In this document: positions 6,612 to 15,246 of the stretch, piece after piece
Position numbering within the stretch: the first letter of the stretch is position 1
Layout: each line of letters starts with the position of its first letter
Source: Xanthobacteraceae bacterium
Lineage (GTDB): Bacteria; Pseudomonadota; Alphaproteobacteria; Rhizobiales; Xanthobacteraceae
NCBI GenBank assembly: GCA_030037185.1
Contig: JASHRR010000544.1
Location: 1 to 21,304 of the forward strand
Length of the DNA stretch: 21,304 nt
Reading direction: 5' to 3'
The notes under the pieces: generated by a model
Seen by the model: the letters and a program-made list of their open reading frames with translations, nothing else
Told to the model about the DNA's origin: nothing
Databases searched by the model: none
Program-made: the position numbers and the translations under genes

Positions 6612-7070
6612 ATGTTGATTATCGCACAGAGATTCGTCCGACGCGGAGTCATCCGATCCGCCCTCGCGCTTCTCGGCTTGGGGGCGCTTGCGGCCGCCTT
6701 TTATCTCGGCTCCGTGGCGGCGCAGCAACCGGCGCCGGCCACCAAGGTGAGCCAGTTGATGAAGCAGACGCTCGCCGACGTCCCCGGCCGCGAAGTGATG
6801 ATGATCACGCTCGACATCCCGCCGGGTGGCGGCTCGCCCGCGCATCGTCATCCGGGAGCTCATAATTTTGGCTACGTGCTGGAAGGCGCCTACAAGATCA
6901 AGCTCGACAACGGACCCGAGCGGGTCCTCACCAAGGGCGAGACCTTCTACGAGGCGCCCGGCCAGCTTCATGCGGTGTCAAGTAACGCAAGCAATAGCGA
7001 GCCCGCCAAGGTCTTGGTTGTGGTTGTCAACGAGATCGGCAAGCCGCTGACGGTGCCGGAAAAGCCGTAG
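6612..7070 (+). CDS. secreted or membrane-anchored cupin protein
   Basis: The start at 6612 is chosen because AAGGAGGACC lies immediately before it; the frame opens at 6579 without such a site. The 152-residue protein has a basic N-terminus (IIAQRFVRRGVIRS), a hydrophobic helix at about residues 15-37 and an Ala-Gln junction (VAAQQPAP), typical of a signal peptide or anchor. The rest is one cupin_2 domain. Motif 1 reads SPAHRHPGAHNFGYVLEG with His78 and His80; the position usually held by Glu in the HxHx3E pattern is His84. Motif 2 is PGQLHAVSSN with His120. These would bind a metal ion in the periplasm. The substrate is unknown. It ends in a convergent arrangement with the Bug receptor, separated by a nested palindrome. 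Confidence 0.85.
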   Translation: MLIIAQRFVRRGVIRSALALLGLGALAAAFYLGSVAAQQPAPATKVSQLMKQTLADVPGREVMMITLDIPPGGGSPAHRHPGAHNFGYVLEGAYKIKLDNGPERVLTKGETFYEAPGQLHAVSSNASNSEPAKVLVVVVNEIGKPLTVPEKP

Positions 7071-7111
7071 ACTGGTGTTGCGCTCTGACGGCGCGCAAGA
7101 CTGCAGTGGTC

Positions 7112-7157
7112 ATGCCCCGCGAAACTTTGTCCCCCGCCAATGCGGGGAGCGGGGCAT
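7112..7157. terminator. nested palindrome between convergent genes
   Basis: An outer stem, ATGCCCCGC (7112-7120) with GCGGGGCAT (7149-7157), encloses an inner stem, CCCCGC (7132-7137) with GCGGGG (7142-7147). It lies between the cupin stop (7070) and the Bug receptor stop (7174), where a bidirectional terminator is expected. The form also resembles the short palindromic repeats scattered through rhizobial genomes. No T run is evident. Confidence 0.45.
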
Positions 7158-7173
7158 CCTGCCACCGAATCTG

Positions 7174-8253
7174 TTATTCCAGCTTAATCCCCGTCATGCG
7201 GATGATATCGAACCAGCGCGGCGCATCCTGCGCCAGCAGCATCGCAAAGTCCTCGGGCGTGCCGCTGCGCGGCTCGATGCCGAGATTGCCGAAGTTCGTC
7301 CGCACCTCCCTTGATTTTAGCGCCTCGTTGATCGCTCCATTGAGCCGCATCACGACAGCGCGCGGCAGGCCAGCTGGCCCGACGATTCCCCACCACACCT
7401 CGATCGGGTAGGGAAAAATGCCAGTCTCGGTCAGGGTCGGCACTTGCGGCAGCTCCGGCCAGCGTGCCGCGCTCGTCACCGCGAGCGCGCGCAGCCGCCC
7501 TTGTTTGACAAGCTGCAGCAGCACCGACTTGGTGTTGAACACCATATCGATCTGGCCCGCGAGAAGATCGGTGATGGCAGGTCCGGCGCCTTTGTAAGGG
7601 ATGTGCACGATATCGGTGCCGGTCTTGAACTTGAACAATTCGGAGACGAAATGCGGGACGATGCCGGGCGCCGAGCCGTAGTTGAGCTTGCCGCCATTCG
7701 CCTTGGCGTAGCGCAGGAAGCCGTCGAGCGTATCAGCCGGCACTTTGGGGTTGACCACCAGCACCATGGTCTCGGTCGATACGGTGCCGATGGCAGTGAA
7801 GACGGCCGCCGGATTGAAATCAGGCGTTTTGACCGACGGGCCGATCGAGAGGGTGCCGATGCCGCCGATCAGGAGTGTGTAGCCGTCAGGATTCGCGGCT
7901 GCCACAGCCCGTGCCGCGATCAGACCGCCGGCGCCCGGCTGGTTTTCGACGATGACCGGCTGCCCGAGGATTGCCTGCATGCGCAACGTCACCAGGCGCG
8001 CCAACGCATCGGTCGAGCCGCCCGGCGGCACCGGCACGATCAGCTTGACGGGGCGCTCCGGGAAGGTCTGGGCGTGGACCTGGACCGTGAGGCAGGTTGC
8101 AAGGACGACAGCGAGTGCTGCCAAGCCCCACTGTCTGGGCCGCTCAGCGCTGCGGTTCAGAACGCATTTCAGCGCACCGACGAGCCGGAAGGCTTGTCGA
8201 GCGGGCGCGCCTTGCTTTGCCCACCCGATCCCGGCTATGTCATTTTTTCTCAT
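7174..8253 (-). CDS. tripartite tricarboxylate transporter (Bug) periplasmic receptor
   Basis: This is a solute-binding protein of the TTT/Bug family (TctC-like), which captures small carboxylates or related compounds in the periplasm for a TctA/TctB membrane partner. After a signal peptide ending near VQVHAQ, the mature part begins TFPERPVKLIVPVPPGGSTD, the family's N-terminal signature. It continues with PVIVENQPGAGGLIAARAVA, PHFVSELFK, IPYKGAGPAITDLLAGQID and RGRLRALAVT-like sequence (QGRLRALAVTSAARWPELP), all typical. The mature length of about 300 residues is normal. I start at the ATG at 8253 (MRKNDIAG), with GGAGCAGG upstream; the frame opens at 8292. The leader is unusually long, so a later start is possible. 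No tctA or tctB lies nearby, as is common for orphan Bug receptors. The ligand is unknown. Confidence 0.9.
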   Translation of the reverse strand: MRKNDIAGIGWAKQGAPARQAFRLVGALKCVLNRSAERPRQWGLAALAVVLATCLTVQVHAQTFPERPVKLIVPVPPGGSTDALARLVTLRMQAILGQPVIVENQPGAGGLIAARAVAAANPDGYTLLIGGIGTLSIGPSVKTPDFNPAAVFTAIGTVSTETMVLVVNPKVPADTLDGFLRYAKANGGKLNYGSAPGIVPHFVSELFKFKTGTDIVHIPYKGAGPAITDLLAGQIDMVFNTKSVLLQLVKQGRLRALAVTSAARWPELPQVPTLTETGIFPYPIEVWWGIVGPAGLPRAVVMRLNGAINEALKSREVRTNFGNLGIEPRSGTPEDFAMLLAQDAPRWFDIIRMTGIKLE

Positions 8254-8450
8254 TTGGAATGACCTGCTCCACAAAAGCGCCTGACCGGTCACGATCGTTG
8301 TCAGAGCCCAAGGCTGTCGGGATCGACTCGGTGGTCCGCATGGGTAACCGATTGGGTTGCAGCATCGGGCACAGCACCTGCCGCGCCGGATACGTCACAA
8401 CCGGCGCGGATCCTCTCAGGCCGAACCCCATGCAGAACCGTATGAATGTG

Positions 8451-9653
8451 TCACTGCTGCAACGGGTCCTCTAGAACTTGGGTCGTTGCAAAATCCGCGG
8501 TGTTATCGGTGGTGGCGGGATCGGGACCGTGTCCCTCCGCAAAGGCACGATCTTCCACGCGCCGTCCGTGCAGCAGCCCCGGCAAGCCCTGGTTCCCTTC
8601 GATGCAGCGCGGCTCGGTGTAAAATCTGTTCTCCTCATCGCTCTGCCTCGTGAATTCCTCTTTGAGAGTCCATGGCCGCGTCCACACGGTCGGATCTTCG
8701 ATCGTGGCTTCGTAGGCGAGGGTCCTTGGACCGGTGCGGGTCCAGCGCTCGACGAGATGCAAATTCTGGCGCGATCCAAAGACATCGGTTTTCGAGCTGA
8801 AGTTGGTCACGTCGATCACAAGCGTGTCGCCCTCCCAGTGGCCGCGCGAGTCGCCGCACCACTGACGGATGTTGGCCGGTAAGTGGGGGCTTGCGTCCAT
8901 GACGATATTGCGCTGCCACCCTTGTCCCTGACCCACGTCATAGAACATCGAGATGCCGCCCGGGGTCTGCACGATCCGGCGGAAACTGCCCGTGTTGCCG
9001 CCAAACACAAGCGGCCCGCCGGTCAGGCAGCGCTCGGCCAACGAACTGTCCTCCGGACCATCGTTGCGATTCATACGTCCAGTATTGTAGCGAGGAGGAA
9101 CTTCCGCGCGTCGCGGCGATGTCGCCGGATCGTATTTCCAGCCTGCGCAGCCCGCCAACCCCTTTTTGCAGGTATCGGTCGACTGCACCAGGGCGAGGCG
9201 AAATTCACGATCGACTGCCGCCGTCTTCTGAGCCTGCGGGGTCAGCGGAGGAAGGCGGCCATTCGGCGGATCGGCAATTCGCGAGGTGCGAGCCCCGGTG
9301 CGCTTCATGCTAAAGAACACTGCGCCATTATAGCCGTTATTGACGTCGCGCTCGGTCGCCCGCCGGTTGACTATCCCCAATCGCGCTTGGTCCAACTGAG
9401 CGCGTTGCGCCTCGGTGAAAAATTCCTGGTTTGCGTACTTGGTCGGGCGCTGCAAGGGCGTATCAAATTCGTTGGTCCAGATTCCCTGTAGATCAGGTTC
9501 CCCCCAAGCCGTCTTCAACGAAGGGGTTTTCAGGGCCGCGCCGGAAACAACTGGAGCCTGAGCAGAGGCTGGGGTGACAGACACCGAAATGGCGACGTCG
9601 GCTGCGGCGGCAACGGCAGCAGTCACGATCAAGCCTGCGAAGCGGTTATCCAT
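8451..9653 (-). CDS. secreted hypothetical protein with WGEPDLQGIWT motif
   Basis: The protein has about 400 residues. A signal peptide (MDNRFAGLIVTAAVAAAADV, then cleavage near PASA-QAPV) precedes a mature region starting KTAWGEPDLQGIWTNEFDTP. This WGxPDLQGIWT motif marks a family of secreted proteins, abundant in Acidobacteria and rhizobia, without known function to my knowledge. Other features are RCLTGGPLVFGGNTGSFRRI, QTPGGISMFYD, RGHWEGDTLVIDVTNFSSKT, ERWTRTGPRTLAYEATIEDP and a late EPRCIEGNQGL. WEGDTLVIDVTNF is a second hallmark. I choose the ATG at 9653 because GGAG lies six bases upstream; the ATG at 9659 would touch that site. It is 197 bases upstream of the Bug receptor on the same strand, so the two may be co-transcribed. 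Confidence 0.75.
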   Translation of the reverse strand: MDNRFAGLIVTAAVAAAADVAISVSVTPASAQAPVVSGAALKTPSLKTAWGEPDLQGIWTNEFDTPLQRPTKYANQEFFTEAQRAQLDQARLGIVNRRATERDVNNGYNGAVFFSMKRTGARTSRIADPPNGRLPPLTPQAQKTAAVDREFRLALVQSTDTCKKGLAGCAGWKYDPATSPRRAEVPPRYNTGRMNRNDGPEDSSLAERCLTGGPLVFGGNTGSFRRIVQTPGGISMFYDVGQGQGWQRNIVMDASPHLPANIRQWCGDSRGHWEGDTLVIDVTNFSSKTDVFGSRQNLHLVERWTRTGPRTLAYEATIEDPTVWTRPWTLKEEFTRQSDEENRFYTEPRCIEGNQGLPGLLHGRRVEDRAFAEGHGPDPATTDNTADFATTQVLEDPLQQ

Positions 9654-10266
9654 GATCATCTCCTTTTGCCTTGCAACGTGTTGGTGTGACGAGGACCAAG
9701 CGGGGTAGTTATCAAACGATTCGCCGCCCGGATGGGCCGGCTTGCGACGATTGAGTTGTGCTAGCCGACGCCGCGATAAACATCGCCGGCCTTTTCAAAA
9801 ATTGAGACTTCGGCACGTCCCTCGGGGCAGCTCACTGGCGACGCTATCAGTTCCCGCCGGTGTTTGAAAAGGAGCGGGACGGCCGGATTTGGCCCTCTGC
9901 TTCGGTTGCGGCGCGCGCCCCCCAACACCCATTTGGGGCAACTGCCTGCTCGCGAGGCCTTTGCAAGCTGAGTGTCCCCCCGTCGATCTAACGCCCGCCG
10001 GCCTTCACGTCCCCATTCGGCGGCCGCCCACCTGTCCGGCCACGAGGATCAGCCGCGTCCGTCCCGCAGTGCGCAGGCGAAGCGCTTTTCCACCGCCATG
10101 TGGGTTGCGACGGCGGCTTGTGGGGCAGCATGGCGCCGGATGCGAAGCCCTGGAGGGCGGTGAGCCGCCTTGTCGGTGGTGGTCAAGCTTCGCCCCGCCT
10201 CGGCCTTTAAGATCGTGGGTCAGCCACAATAGCACAATTAATGGCTGCAATGACGTCGCCCGCCGC
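9654..10266. other. gene-free stretch with a spaced inverted repeat
   Basis: I find no supported gene here. Open frames are Arg/Pro-rich and look like shadows. The only structure noted is a 10-base inverted repeat, CCTTTTCAAA (9790-9799) and TTTGAAAAGG (9863-9872), 63 bases apart. The region would hold the promoter of the secreted-protein gene on its left side and the 3' flank of mutB on its right. Confidence 0.4.
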
Positions 10267-12459
10267 TTACTCGGCCGCCTCGCGCTCATGCCCGAGCCGC
10301 CGGTTGAGCGCCGCCAACAGCGCATCCGCGGCCTCGGCGATCACGGTGCCGGGGGGGAAGATGGCCTCGGCGCCGGAGGCTTTGAGGACATCGTAGTCCT
10401 GCGGCGGCACCACGCCGCCGACCACGATCATGATGTCACCGCGCCCTTCCTTCGCCAGTGCCGCTTTGAGTTCCGGCACCAGCGCCAGATGGCCGGCCGC
10501 CAGCGAGGACACCCCGACAATGTGCACGTCGTTCTCGACCGCCTGGCGCGCTGCCTCGGCAGGGGTCGCGAACAAGGGGCCGATATCGACATCGAAGCCC
10601 AAATCCGCGAAGGCGGAGGCGATGACTTTCTGGCCGCGGTCGTGGCCGTCCTGACCGATCTTGGCAACCAGGATGCGTGGGCGGCGGCCCTCATCGGCCT
10701 CGAACTTTGCAACGGTGCGCAGCACGCGATCGATCATATCGCTCACGGCGCCGACCTCCTGCCTGTAGACGCCCGAGATCGCTTTGATCGCGGCGCGATG
10801 GCGGCCATAGATTTTTTCGAGTGCCAGCGAGATTTCCCCAACCGTCGCCTTGGCGCGGGCGGCGTCGATCGCGAGCGCCAGCAGATTGGTCGTCCGCATC
10901 CGACCCTCCCCGGCCTGCGGAGGCTCGGCGGCGGCGCGCGTCAGCGCTGCAAGCGCCTCTTGCACGGCGACGGCGTCGCGCTCGCCGCGCAGCCGCGAGA
11001 GCTTCTCGAGCTGCAACTGTCTCACCGCCGAATTGTCGACCTTGAGGACGTCGATCGTGGCGTCGCTTGGCGGCCGATACTTGTTGACCCCAATCACCAG
11101 CTGGTGACCGGAATCGATGCGCGCCTGGGTCCTGGTGGCCGCCTCCTCGATCCGCAGCTTGGGAATGCCTGCCTCGATCGCCTTCGCCATTCCGCCCAAC
11201 TCTTCGACCTCGCGAATGTGACCCCACGCCCTGCGGGCCAGCTCTGCAGTTAACCGCTCGAGGTAGAACGAGCCGCCCCAGGCATCGATGATGCGGGTCG
11301 TGCCGGTCTCATGCTGAAGAAAAAGCTGAGTATTGCGGGCGATGCGGGCGGAGAAATCGGTCGGCAGCGCCAGCGCCTCGTCGAACGCGTTGGTGTGCAG
11401 CGACTGCGTGTGGCCCTGCGTCGCCGCCATCGCTTCGATCGCCGTGCGCACCACGTTGTTGAATACGTCCTGCGCCGTCAGCGACCAGCCGGACGTCTGG
11501 CAATGGGTGCGCAGCGATAGCGAGCGGGGATTGGCCGGACCGAACGGCTTCATCAGCTTCGCCCACAGTATCCGTGCGGCGCGCAGCTTGGCGATCTCCA
11601 TGAAGTAGTTCATGCCGATCGCGAAGAAGAACGACAGCCGCGGCGCGAATTGGTCGATGGCGAGGCCGGCGTCAAGTCCGGTGCGCACATATTCGACGCC
11701 GTCGGCCAGCGTATAGGCGAGTTCCAGATCCGCCGTCGCACCTGCCTCCTGCATGTGGTACCCGGAAATCGAAATCGAGTTGAATTTCGGCATCCGCTCC
11801 GATGTGAAGGCGAAAATATCGGAAATGACCCGCAGCGACGGGCCGGGCGGGTAGATGTACGTGTTGCGGACCATGAACTCCTTGAGAATGTCATTCTGGA
11901 TCGTGCCCGTAAGCTTCTCGGGCGCCACACCCTGTTCCTCGGCAGCGACGATGTAGAGCGCCAGCACCGGCAGCACCGCGCCGTTCATGGTCATGGATAC
12001 GGACATGCGCTCGAGCGGGATGCCGGAGAACAGCGTGCGCATGTCGTAGATCGAATCGATGGCAACCCCCGCCATGCCGACGTCGCCGGCGACGCGCGGA
12101 TGATCGCTATCGTAGCCGCGATGCGTGGCGAGATCGAAGGCGACCGACAGGCCTTTTTGCCCGGCCGCCAGATTGCGCCGATAGAAGGCGTTGGAATCCT
12201 CCGCCGTCGAGAACCCCGCATACTGGCGCACCGTCCACGGCTGGGTCACGTACATGGTGGGATAGGGGCCGCGCAGATAGGGAGCGATGCCGGGGTATCC
12301 GTCGAGGAAATCAAGCCCGGCCATGTCGCCGGGCCCGTAGATCGCCTTGACCGGGATGCCCTCCGGCGTGAGCCATGGCTCGCCCGCTGCACCGGCGGCC
12401 ATCTGCGGGCCGGTCGGCGCGGTGAATGCGATGGTGCCGAAATCGGGTATCTGGGTCAT
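10267..12459 (-). CDS. mutB: methylmalonyl-CoA mutase large (catalytic) subunit
   Basis: The enzyme converts (R)-methylmalonyl-CoA and succinyl-CoA using adenosylcobalamin, in the propionate and ethylmalonyl-CoA pathways, in the cytoplasm. The 730 residues are a normal length. The N-terminal barrel has [56 protein letters not shown] and [14 protein letters not shown], the substrate-pocket motifs of methylmalonyl-CoA mutases. Later comes [13 protein letters not shown]. The C-terminal B12 domain begins [20 protein letters not shown], with the cobalt-ligating His at about 606 in DGHDRG, then [16 protein letters not shown] and [14 protein letters not shown]. All catalytic features are present. 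It lies 84 bases downstream of mutA. The usual chaperone gene meaB is not in the window. Because mutA is frameshifted, a partner for this subunit is in doubt. Confidence 0.95.
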   Translation of the reverse strand: MTQIPDFGTIAFTAPTGPQMAAGAAGEPWLTPEGIPVKAIYGPGDMAGLDFLDGYPGIAPYLRGPYPTMYVTQPWTVRQYAGFSTAEDSNAFYRRNLAAGQKGLSVAFDLATHRGYDSDHPRVAGDVGMAGVAIDSIYDMRTLFSGIPLERMSVSMTMNGAVLPVLALYIVAAEEQGVAPEKLTGTIQNDILKEFMVRNTYIYPPGPSLRVISDIFAFTSERMPKFNSISISGYHMQEAGATADLELAYTLADGVEYVRTGLDAGLAIDQFAPRLSFFFAIGMNYFMEIAKLRAARILWAKLMKPFGPANPRSLSLRTHCQTSGWSLTAQDVFNNVVRTAIEAMAATQGHTQSLHTNAFDEALALPTDFSARIARNTQLFLQHETGTTRIIDAWGGSFYLERLTAELARRAWGHIREVEELGGMAKAIEAGIPKLRIEEAATRTQARIDSGHQLVIGVNKYRPPSDATIDVLKVDNSAVRQLQLEKLSRLRGERDAVAVQEALAALTRAAAEPPQAGEGRMRTTNLLALAIDAARAKATVGEISLALEKIYGRHRAAIKAISGVYRQEVGAVSDMIDRVLRTVAKFEADEGRRPRILVAKIGQDGHDRGQKVIASAFADLGFDVDIGPLFATPAEAARQAVENDVHIVGVSSLAAGHLALVPELKAALAKEGRGDIMIVVGGVVPPQDYDVLKASGAEAIFPPGTVIAEAADALLAALNRRLGHEREAAE

Positions 12460-12543
12460 GGCACGCTCACGTTCGATGCTGAATGCGCCGATATTTGGCT
12501 ATCGCCCACCAGCTATTAAAGGTTGCGACCGGCCATGCAAATC

Positions 12544-14453
12544 TCATTCCGAGTGCGCGGGGGTCAGGATTTGGTGCGCCGCCGTAAGCGTCGCCAGCAG
12601 GTCGCAGCCGACATGGATGAATGTGCCGACGCCGGCCGCTCTGAGCATCGCTTCCAACTCTCGCGGGCGCCCGGCAAGGTATACGTGCTTGGCGCCCGCC
12701 CCGCGTAAAGCGCTTGCTACGGCGGCTGCTTGCGTGGCGTAGACGGCGTCTGATGAGCACAGGCATGCGATGCCGGCGCCGGACGCTTCGAACGAGGAGA
12801 GCATATCGCCGCAGCTCGCAAAGCCGTCGTTGGTTATGGCCGCGATGCCCCCGGTCTCGAAGAAGTTTTTCGCATAAGTCGTCCGCGCGGTGAAGTCGGC
12901 GAAGGTGCCGAGATTGACGAGGAAGACTTTCGGCCGTGCACCCGTTCTTTCGAGTACCCGGTCGGAAGCGTCCCGCAGCGCTTCGAAGGGCTCGGCGAGA
13001 CGAAGGCAGGGGAGGGCGCTTGCCCCTCCTCGGATCGATTGGGGAGAGGGCGAAGCAAGGAGCGGAGATGGCGCCAGCACCTCGACCGGCGCTTCCGCAA
13101 TATTCGGAAACTCGCTCGTCCCGGTCAACGCACCATCGCGGTGCGCAATCGCATTTTTGCGCTCGGCCCGAACGGCGGCCACCTTGGCCTGGATCAAGCC
13201 GTGCTCCAGCGCCGCGGCAGCGCCTCCTGCTTGCTCGATTTCCTGGAATAGCGACCAGGCGGCGGCGCACAGTTCACACGTCAAACTCTCAAACCCCCCT
13301 GCCCCTGCAGCCGGGTCGGCGACCTTGGCAAGATTCGATTCCTCCAACAGGATGAGCTGCGTGTTGCGGGCGATGCGCCGTGCAAACCCGTTCGACAACC
13401 CGATTGCAGCCGTGTGGGGCACGACGGCGATGCTGTCAGCGCCGCCGAGGCCAGCCGCGACCACCGCCACCGTGGCGCGCAGCATGTTCACGAACGGATC
13501 ACGCCGCGTCATCGTGCGCCACGCCGTTTCCGCGGCAATCAATGCGGGTGCCGGGGTCAGCCCACAGGCTTCCTCGACGCGGGCCCATAGTTTGCGCAAC
13601 GCGCGAAATTTCGCGGTGGTCGGAACTGATCGGCGTCGGCAGCAAGACGAAAATAGATCATCCTCCGCGCGTCGATGAGGGCGACGCCGCTCGCTTCCAA
13701 TGCGCGCAGATAGGCGAGCGCCGTTGCGAGCACATAAGCAAGTTCCTGGGCCTCGGACCCCCCGGCGTTGTGGACGACGCGGCCGTCCGCCGCCGCGAAC
13801 GGGCCTTTGTAGCCCTGCATCGCAAGGCCATTAATGCTGGCTGCGAATCCTGTGCTGTCGTCGCGCCAGGATCGAGCGCCGTGCGCAGCCGCGCCGATCT
13901 GGCCTAGCGGGTCAAATCCGAAGCTGATGTCGGCAGCGGCCGAGGAAACGCCAATTCTTTGGACCACGTCTGGCATTTGCCGCGCCACCTGGGCCGCATT
14001 CGGCCCAGGCTGCAAGTCAATTGCAACTCCGGCGCCGAGAGGTATTCCGTCCAGCAGGCGAGCCAGTGGAGCGTTGCCATCGAGCCCAAAGCCGTATGCC
14101 CCGATCGCACCGGCGAACACGAGCGCGAGCCCGGTCGCGCCGTTCTCAAGATCGTGCCGCGCCTGGGCGTTGGCGGGGGCGGGATCCGGAAAGTCGATGC
14201 GTTGGACGATCCGCCACGGCGCCCCAGCTCTGTGGCCGAATACCGGCCGCGCGCCGCGGTCGCGCTCATAGAGCGGCGCAATGGCGATGCCGTCGCAGCT
14301 TTTCGACATCAGGCGCTCTTCAAGGGGCGCGCCTTTGATCACGCCCGATACGAGAGCAAGCCATTGCTCCCGGCTCGCCGCAGGAAACTCCGTGAACGTC
14401 GGTTCGCTGTCTCTGACCATGGTATTGCTCATGGAGCTAAATGGTTTGCTCAT
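12544..14453 (-). pseudogene. mutA: methylmalonyl-CoA mutase small subunit, frameshifted
   Basis: The small subunit resembles the large one but has no cobalt-binding His; it supports the catalytic chain in a heterodimer. The 5' part (14453 to about 13621) includes APLYERDRG, PWRIVQRIDFPDP and GGSEAQELAYVLATALAYLR. It continues to RLAADADQF and then reads RPPRNFARCANYG to a stop at 13557. In the next frame the protein resumes as TTAKFRALRKLWARVEEACG and runs through TAWRTMTRRDPFVNMLRATV, NTQLILLEESNLAKVADPAA and a B12-like domain (KVFLVNLGTFADFTARTTYA) to 12544. One missing base at 13621-13622 explains it: CG-ACC where CGN-ACC is expected. Repaired, the protein would have about 636 residues, near normal. 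The start is uncertain (14453, 14432 or 14420), since a 21-base duplication repeats the start region. A linker before the B12-like domain looks extended. Confidence 0.85.
13008..13064. repeat. palindromic GC-rich insert within the mutA linker
   Basis: The DNA here, with GGGGAGGGCGCTTGCCCCTC at 13009-13028 and GGGGAGAGGG at 13041-13050, is an imperfect set of inverted repeats. It resembles the short palindromic repeats seen between genes in rhizobia more than coding sequence. In mutA it encodes part of a Pro/Ser-rich linker (LAPSPLLASPSPQSIRGG) without shifting frame. Confidence 0.3.
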
Positions 14454-14463
14454 GGAGCTAAAT
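14425..14463. repeat. 21-base tandem duplication at the mutA start
   Basis: An 18-base sequence, TTGCTCATGGAGCTAAAT, occurs identically at 14425-14442 and 14446-14463, a period of 21 bases or seven codons. On the minus strand each copy holds an in-frame ATG, so mutA has starts at 14453 and 14432, plus another ATG at 14420. The result is an N-terminus MSKPFSSMSNTMVRD. No clear ribosome binding site decides between them. Confidence 0.8.
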
Positions 14464-14646
14464 TGGCACGTTCGCATTGCAAGGCCAATGGAACGTTGGG
14501 CGGACGCTCGTTGGAGCGGATTTCGGTCGGTGTGGACGACATGCCCGCCATCGCCTTGTTCCGGCGTGAAAAATAATCGGTCCGTGCCCGCGACAAGCCA
14601 GGCCACGTTCCGCGAGAGGACGCTAATTGCCTCAACCTGAGGGGAA

Positions 14647-15144
14647 TCAGCTCCGGGTGCCGAGCGCCGCCAGCCTCTCGATGCCGCCCGGATCGAGCCG
14701 GGCAAGCGCTTGCGCGATCGTAATGCCCTTGATCTTGCGATTCGGCGCAATCTCGGCGAGCGGCGCGAGGACAAAAGCCCGCTCGAACAGATGCGGATGC
14801 GGCAAGGTCAGGCCCGGCTCCTCGATTTCAATTGCATCAAATGCGATGATATCGATGTCGAGAATGCGTGGGCCCCAGCGCCGTTCCTTGCTGCGATCGC
14901 GACCAAACATCGCCTCGATGGCGAGCGCGCGATCGAGGAGGGCACGCGGCGTCAGCGTGGTGTCGACCGCGATGGCGAGATTCACGAAAGGCGGCTGATC
15001 GGTCAGCCCCCACGGCGGCGTCCGATAGTCGGAAGAGCGAGCAATAAGCTGCACCTCGCTGCCATCACATAATGCGGTGACGGCGCGGGCGAGCGTCGCT
15101 CGCACATCCCCCAGATTCCCGCCGAGCCCGAGGAGTGCCTCCAT
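14647..15144 (-). CDS. folK: HPPK, 6-hydroxymethyl-dihydropterin pyrophosphokinase
   Basis: FolK transfers pyrophosphate from ATP to 6-hydroxymethyl-7,8-dihydropterin, the step before dihydropteroate synthase in folate synthesis, in the cytoplasm. The 165 residues match the family. The N-terminus MEALLGLGGNLGDVRATLAR has the GxNxGD motif. Then SSDYRTPPWGLTDQPPFVNL, the substrate-binding loop, and ERRWGPRILDIDIIAFD, the HPPK signature with the two metal-binding Asp residues, followed by LPHPHLFERAFVLAPLAEIA. All key features are present. It lies 102 bases downstream of folP on the same strand. Its own ribosome binding site is weak (GAGGCG about 11-16 bases upstream). folB, often between folP and folK in relatives, is missing here. 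mutA starts about 190 bases downstream. Confidence 0.95.
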   Translation of the reverse strand: MEALLGLGGNLGDVRATLARAVTALCDGSEVQLIARSSDYRTPPWGLTDQPPFVNLAIAVDTTLTPRALLDRALAIEAMFGRDRSKERRWGPRILDIDIIAFDAIEIEEPGLTLPHPHLFERAFVLAPLAEIAPNRKIKGITIAQALARLDPGGIERLAALGTRS

Positions 15145-15246
15145 TGTGCTTCGCGCCTCACCGCGCTTGTCAGGATTTATAGGGTTTGTCTCGCCAAGCA
15201 GGATCGCCTCCGAAAATTTAACGATGGAGGGCGGTAAACGTCGCGT

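Noticed and set aside
7444..8262. 272-codon plus-strand frame over the Bug receptor
   Set aside because: It is antisense to a gene with clear family signatures; the composition is that of a shadow frame.
9889..11253. 454-codon plus-strand open frame over the end of mutB
   Set aside because: Most of it is antisense to the conserved B12 domain of mutB; the part before 10267 is Arg/Pro-rich without motifs.
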